From: Actinobacteria bacterium 13_1_40CM_66_12
Lineage (GTDB): Bacteria; Chloroflexota; Dormibacteria; Dormibacterales; Dormibacteraceae
Direction: 5' to 3'
DNA: 15,954 nt
NCBI GenBank assembly: GCA_001917895.1
Contig: MNEW01000009.1
Coordinates: forward strand, 1-15,954
Shown: positions 14,472-15,954 of the stretch, piece after piece
Numbering within the stretch: position 1 is the stretch's first letter
How the letters are laid out: each line of letters opens with the position of its first letter
Notes under the pieces: generated by a model
Database searches by the model: none
The model's input: the letters and a program-made list of their open reading frames with translations, nothing else
What the model was told of the DNA's origin: nothing
Position numbers and translations under genes: made by a program

Positions 14472-15502
14472 GCAGGTTTCACGAGGAGATCCTCGAGCAG
14501 CCCGAGGTGGCGTCCGGTTTGCTCGAGAAGAGCGGGTCAACAATCGATGCGATCGGCGCTCGCTACCGCGAGCTGCGCCCCCGAGGCGTTGTCATCGTCG
14601 CCCGAGGTAGCTCGGACCACGCGGCCCTTTATGCGAAGTACCTGTTCGGGCGGCGCAATCGAGCTCTCGTTGCCCTGGCCGCTCCATCGCTCTTCACCCG
14701 CTACGCCAGCCCGCCGTCACTCGATGGCCAATGCGTAATCGGGATCTCTCAATCAGGCGAGTCACCTGACGTGGTGGCGGTGATCGAGGAAGCGGCACGG
14801 CAGAAGGCGATGACGGTCGCGATCACCAACAACAAGGGTTCGAAGCTCGCATCGGCCGCGGAGCTCGTCGTGGACCTTCACGCGGGACCCGAGCGCAGCG
14901 TGCCCGCGTCGAAAACGTACACGGCGAGCCTCCTCGCGCTCGCACTGATGTCGCAGGCGATCGATCCCGACGATGCGTTCGGTGCGGCGCTGGCGCGTGT
15001 GCCCTCGAGCATGACGGGGGCGCTGAAGAGAGAGGCGGCGCTGGATGATCTCGTCCCCGCGCTGACCGGAGCGCGCGCTGTGGTGCTCGGTCGTGGATTC
15101 AACTTCTCAACCGCCGAAGAAGTGGCGCTGAAGCTGACCGAGACCAGCTACATGCTCGCGCGGGCCTGGTCGGTCGCCGACTTCGAGCACGGGCCGATCG
15201 CCGTGGTCGAACCGGGCTTCCCGGTGCTGCTCGTCGGAGGCGGCGGTTCGGTCGAGGCCGACCTCGGAGGGATCGCGGCCCGCCTCGTGGACTACGGTTG
15301 CCACGTGGCCGGCCTGTTCGACGGAACGAGCAGGCCGCCAGGCCTGGAGGCGGCCGTCGTTCACGATTCAGGATTGCCCGAAGAGCTCACGCCGCTGACG
15401 CTCGTGGTGCTCGGCCAGCTGCTTGCGCACCGCATCGCGGTCGCGCGCGGCGTCGACCCCGACCAGCCGCGCGCCCTGCACAAGATCACGCGAACCTGGT
15501 GA
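14468..15502 (+). CDS. GlmS-like double-SIS isomerase/deaminase (no glutaminase domain)
   Basis: A 344-residue protein from GTG 14468 in the GTGA overlap with nagA. It has the two sugar-isomerase domains of GlmS but not the N-terminal glutamine amidotransferase. Visible motifs are VARGSSDHAALYAKYL (44-59), GISQSGESPDVV (92-103), ERSVPASKTYTASLLA (142-157), KLTETSY with E225, FEHGP with H241, and the C-terminal DQPRALHK with K339. These three match E. coli GlmS Glu488, His504 and Lys603, which carry out isomerisation. Without a glutaminase domain the likely direction is catabolic: GlcN-6-phosphate to fructose-6-phosphate plus ammonia, as described for the archaeal deaminase GlmD. It would replace NagB, which is absent. 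A deglycase or AgaS-like role is a less likely alternative. Confidence 0.88.
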   Translation: MSRFHEEILEQPEVASGLLEKSGSTIDAIGARYRELRPRGVVIVARGSSDHAALYAKYLFGRRNRALVALAAPSLFTRYASPPSLDGQCVIGISQSGESPDVVAVIEEAARQKAMTVAITNNKGSKLASAAELVVDLHAGPERSVPASKTYTASLLALALMSQAIDPDDAFGAALARVPSSMTGALKREAALDDLVPALTGARAVVLGRGFNFSTAEEVALKLTETSYMLARAWSVADFEHGPIAVVEPGFPVLLVGGGGSVEADLGGIAARLVDYGCHVAGLFDGTSRPPGLEAAVVHDSGLPEELTPLTLVVLGQLLAHRIAVARGVDPDQPRALHKITRTW

Positions 15503-15954
15503 GGTCCGGGAGTTTCCTCGGCCTCGACATCGGAGGCTCGTCGAGTCGAGGGCGGTTGGTCGAGGACGGCCGCATCGTCGCCGAGGCCGACGGCCCGGGC
15601 GCCAACGTCGCCGTATTGCCGCCTCAGCTAGTCGAGAGCCGCTTGCGCGAGCTGCTGTCGGGCATGGGCGCGATGCGGCCCGACGCGTGCTGTGCAGGTT
15701 CCGCGGGCGCGGAGGTGCCGGCCGGTCGTGAGCGGCTGGAGAACCTTCTGGCCTCGATCCTTCCCGGTTGCAAAGTGACCGTCGTCCACGACGCGCGACT
15801 GGTCCTTGCGGCGGCCGGCCTCGATTCCGGCATCGCCCTCATCAGCGGTACAGGTTCGGTCGCCTACGGGCGAGATCGCGATGGGCGAGAGGCGCGTGCG
15901 GGCGGCTGGGGCTGGCTCGTCGGGGACGACGGAAGCGCTGCCTGGCTTGCGCGC
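15499..15954 (+). CDS. BadF/BadG-family amino-sugar kinase (3' end cut off)
   Basis: The frame opens at GTG 15499 in the GTGA overlap with the SIS stop and runs off the right edge; 152 residues are visible. Actin-like ATPase motifs are GLDIGGSSSRGRLV (8-21, phosphate-1), a probable catalytic Asp98 in VVHDARLVLAAA, ISGTGSVAYG (115-124, phosphate-2), and GGWGWLVGDDGSAAWLAR (135-152), the typical GlcNAc-kinase sequence of the BadF/BadG/BcrA group. It should phosphorylate GlcNAc at O6. Since MurQ needs MurNAc-6-phosphate and imported MurNAc is unphosphorylated after an ABC step, this kinase may also accept MurNAc, like MurK of Clostridium acetobutylicum; this is inference. Start support is by coupling only; no strong Shine-Dalgarno is visible. 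Confidence 0.88.
   Translation, partial: MRSGSFLGLDIGGSSSRGRLVEDGRIVAEADGPGANVAVLPPQLVESRLRELLSGMGAMRPDACCAGSAGAEVPAGRERLENLLASILPGCKVTVVHDARLVLAAAGLDSGIALISGTGSVAYGRDRDGREARAGGWGWLVGDDGSAAWLAR

Noticed and set aside
12669..14543. Long minus-strand open frame (624 codons) opposite murQ, nagA and the SIS gene.
   Set aside because: It is antisense to three well-identified enzymes; its translation is Arg/Pro/Ala-rich with no recognisable domain. Long antisense frames are expected in GC-rich DNA.

Overview
The window is high-GC bacterial DNA (roughly two-thirds G+C by eye) with tightly packed genes, many GTG starts and one likely TTG start, and 1-4 bp stop/start overlaps at most gene junctions. 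It resembles a soil or terrestrial Gram-positive-like lineage: an actinobacterium, or a Chloroflexota/Dormibacterota-type organism. There is no rRNA or other phylogenetic marker, so this placement is a low-confidence inference. No tRNA, rRNA, CRISPR array, insertion sequence or prophage gene was seen.

Region 1 (2-5309, plus strand) is the 3' part of a branched-chain-amino-acid-type (LivJHMGF) ABC importer operon. It holds the end of a periplasmic-type binding protein, two permeases (livH, livM), two ATPases (livG, livF), and a fumarylacetoacetate-hydrolase-family enzyme whose ATG overlaps the livF stop. The enzyme suggests that the cargo may be a carboxylic or aromatic acid catabolised through a beta-diketone or keto-acid intermediate, not necessarily an amino acid.

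Region 2 (5280-6833, minus strand) holds a membrane-bound HD-GYP protein (predicted cyclic-di-GMP phosphodiesterase) preceded by a 75-residue secreted protein of unknown function. The HD-GYP gene converges on the FAH-family gene and overlaps its 3' end by 30 bp.

Region 3 (6834-7122) is a divergent intergenic control region. It holds a good sigma-70-like promoter facing right, up to three sequences resembling the DasR/NagR (dre) operator (one overlapping the -35 element), and two hairpins.

Region 4 (7123 to the right edge, plus strand) is one nearly gapless operon for salvage of amino sugars from cell wall (peptidoglycan). In order it encodes a GntR/HutC-family regulator, a sugar-binding lipoprotein, two sugar permeases, a cytoplasmic GH3 beta-N-acetylglucosaminidase (NagZ-like), MurNAc-6-phosphate etherase (MurQ), GlcNAc-6-phosphate deacetylase (NagA), a GlmS-like double-SIS isomerase/deaminase lacking the glutaminase domain, and the start of a BadF/BadG-family amino-sugar kinase that runs off the window. 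Read as a pathway: import GlcNAc-MurNAc-type sugars, split the disaccharide, phosphorylate GlcNAc and MurNAc, remove lactate (MurQ), deacetylate (NagA), then deaminate/isomerise to fructose-6-phosphate (SIS protein). The importer has no ATPase gene in the visible part, no NagB-type deaminase is present, and a single kinase would have to serve both sugars unless another gene lies outside. This self-contained, ABC-fed MurNAc/GlcNAc salvage operon is the most interesting content of the window.
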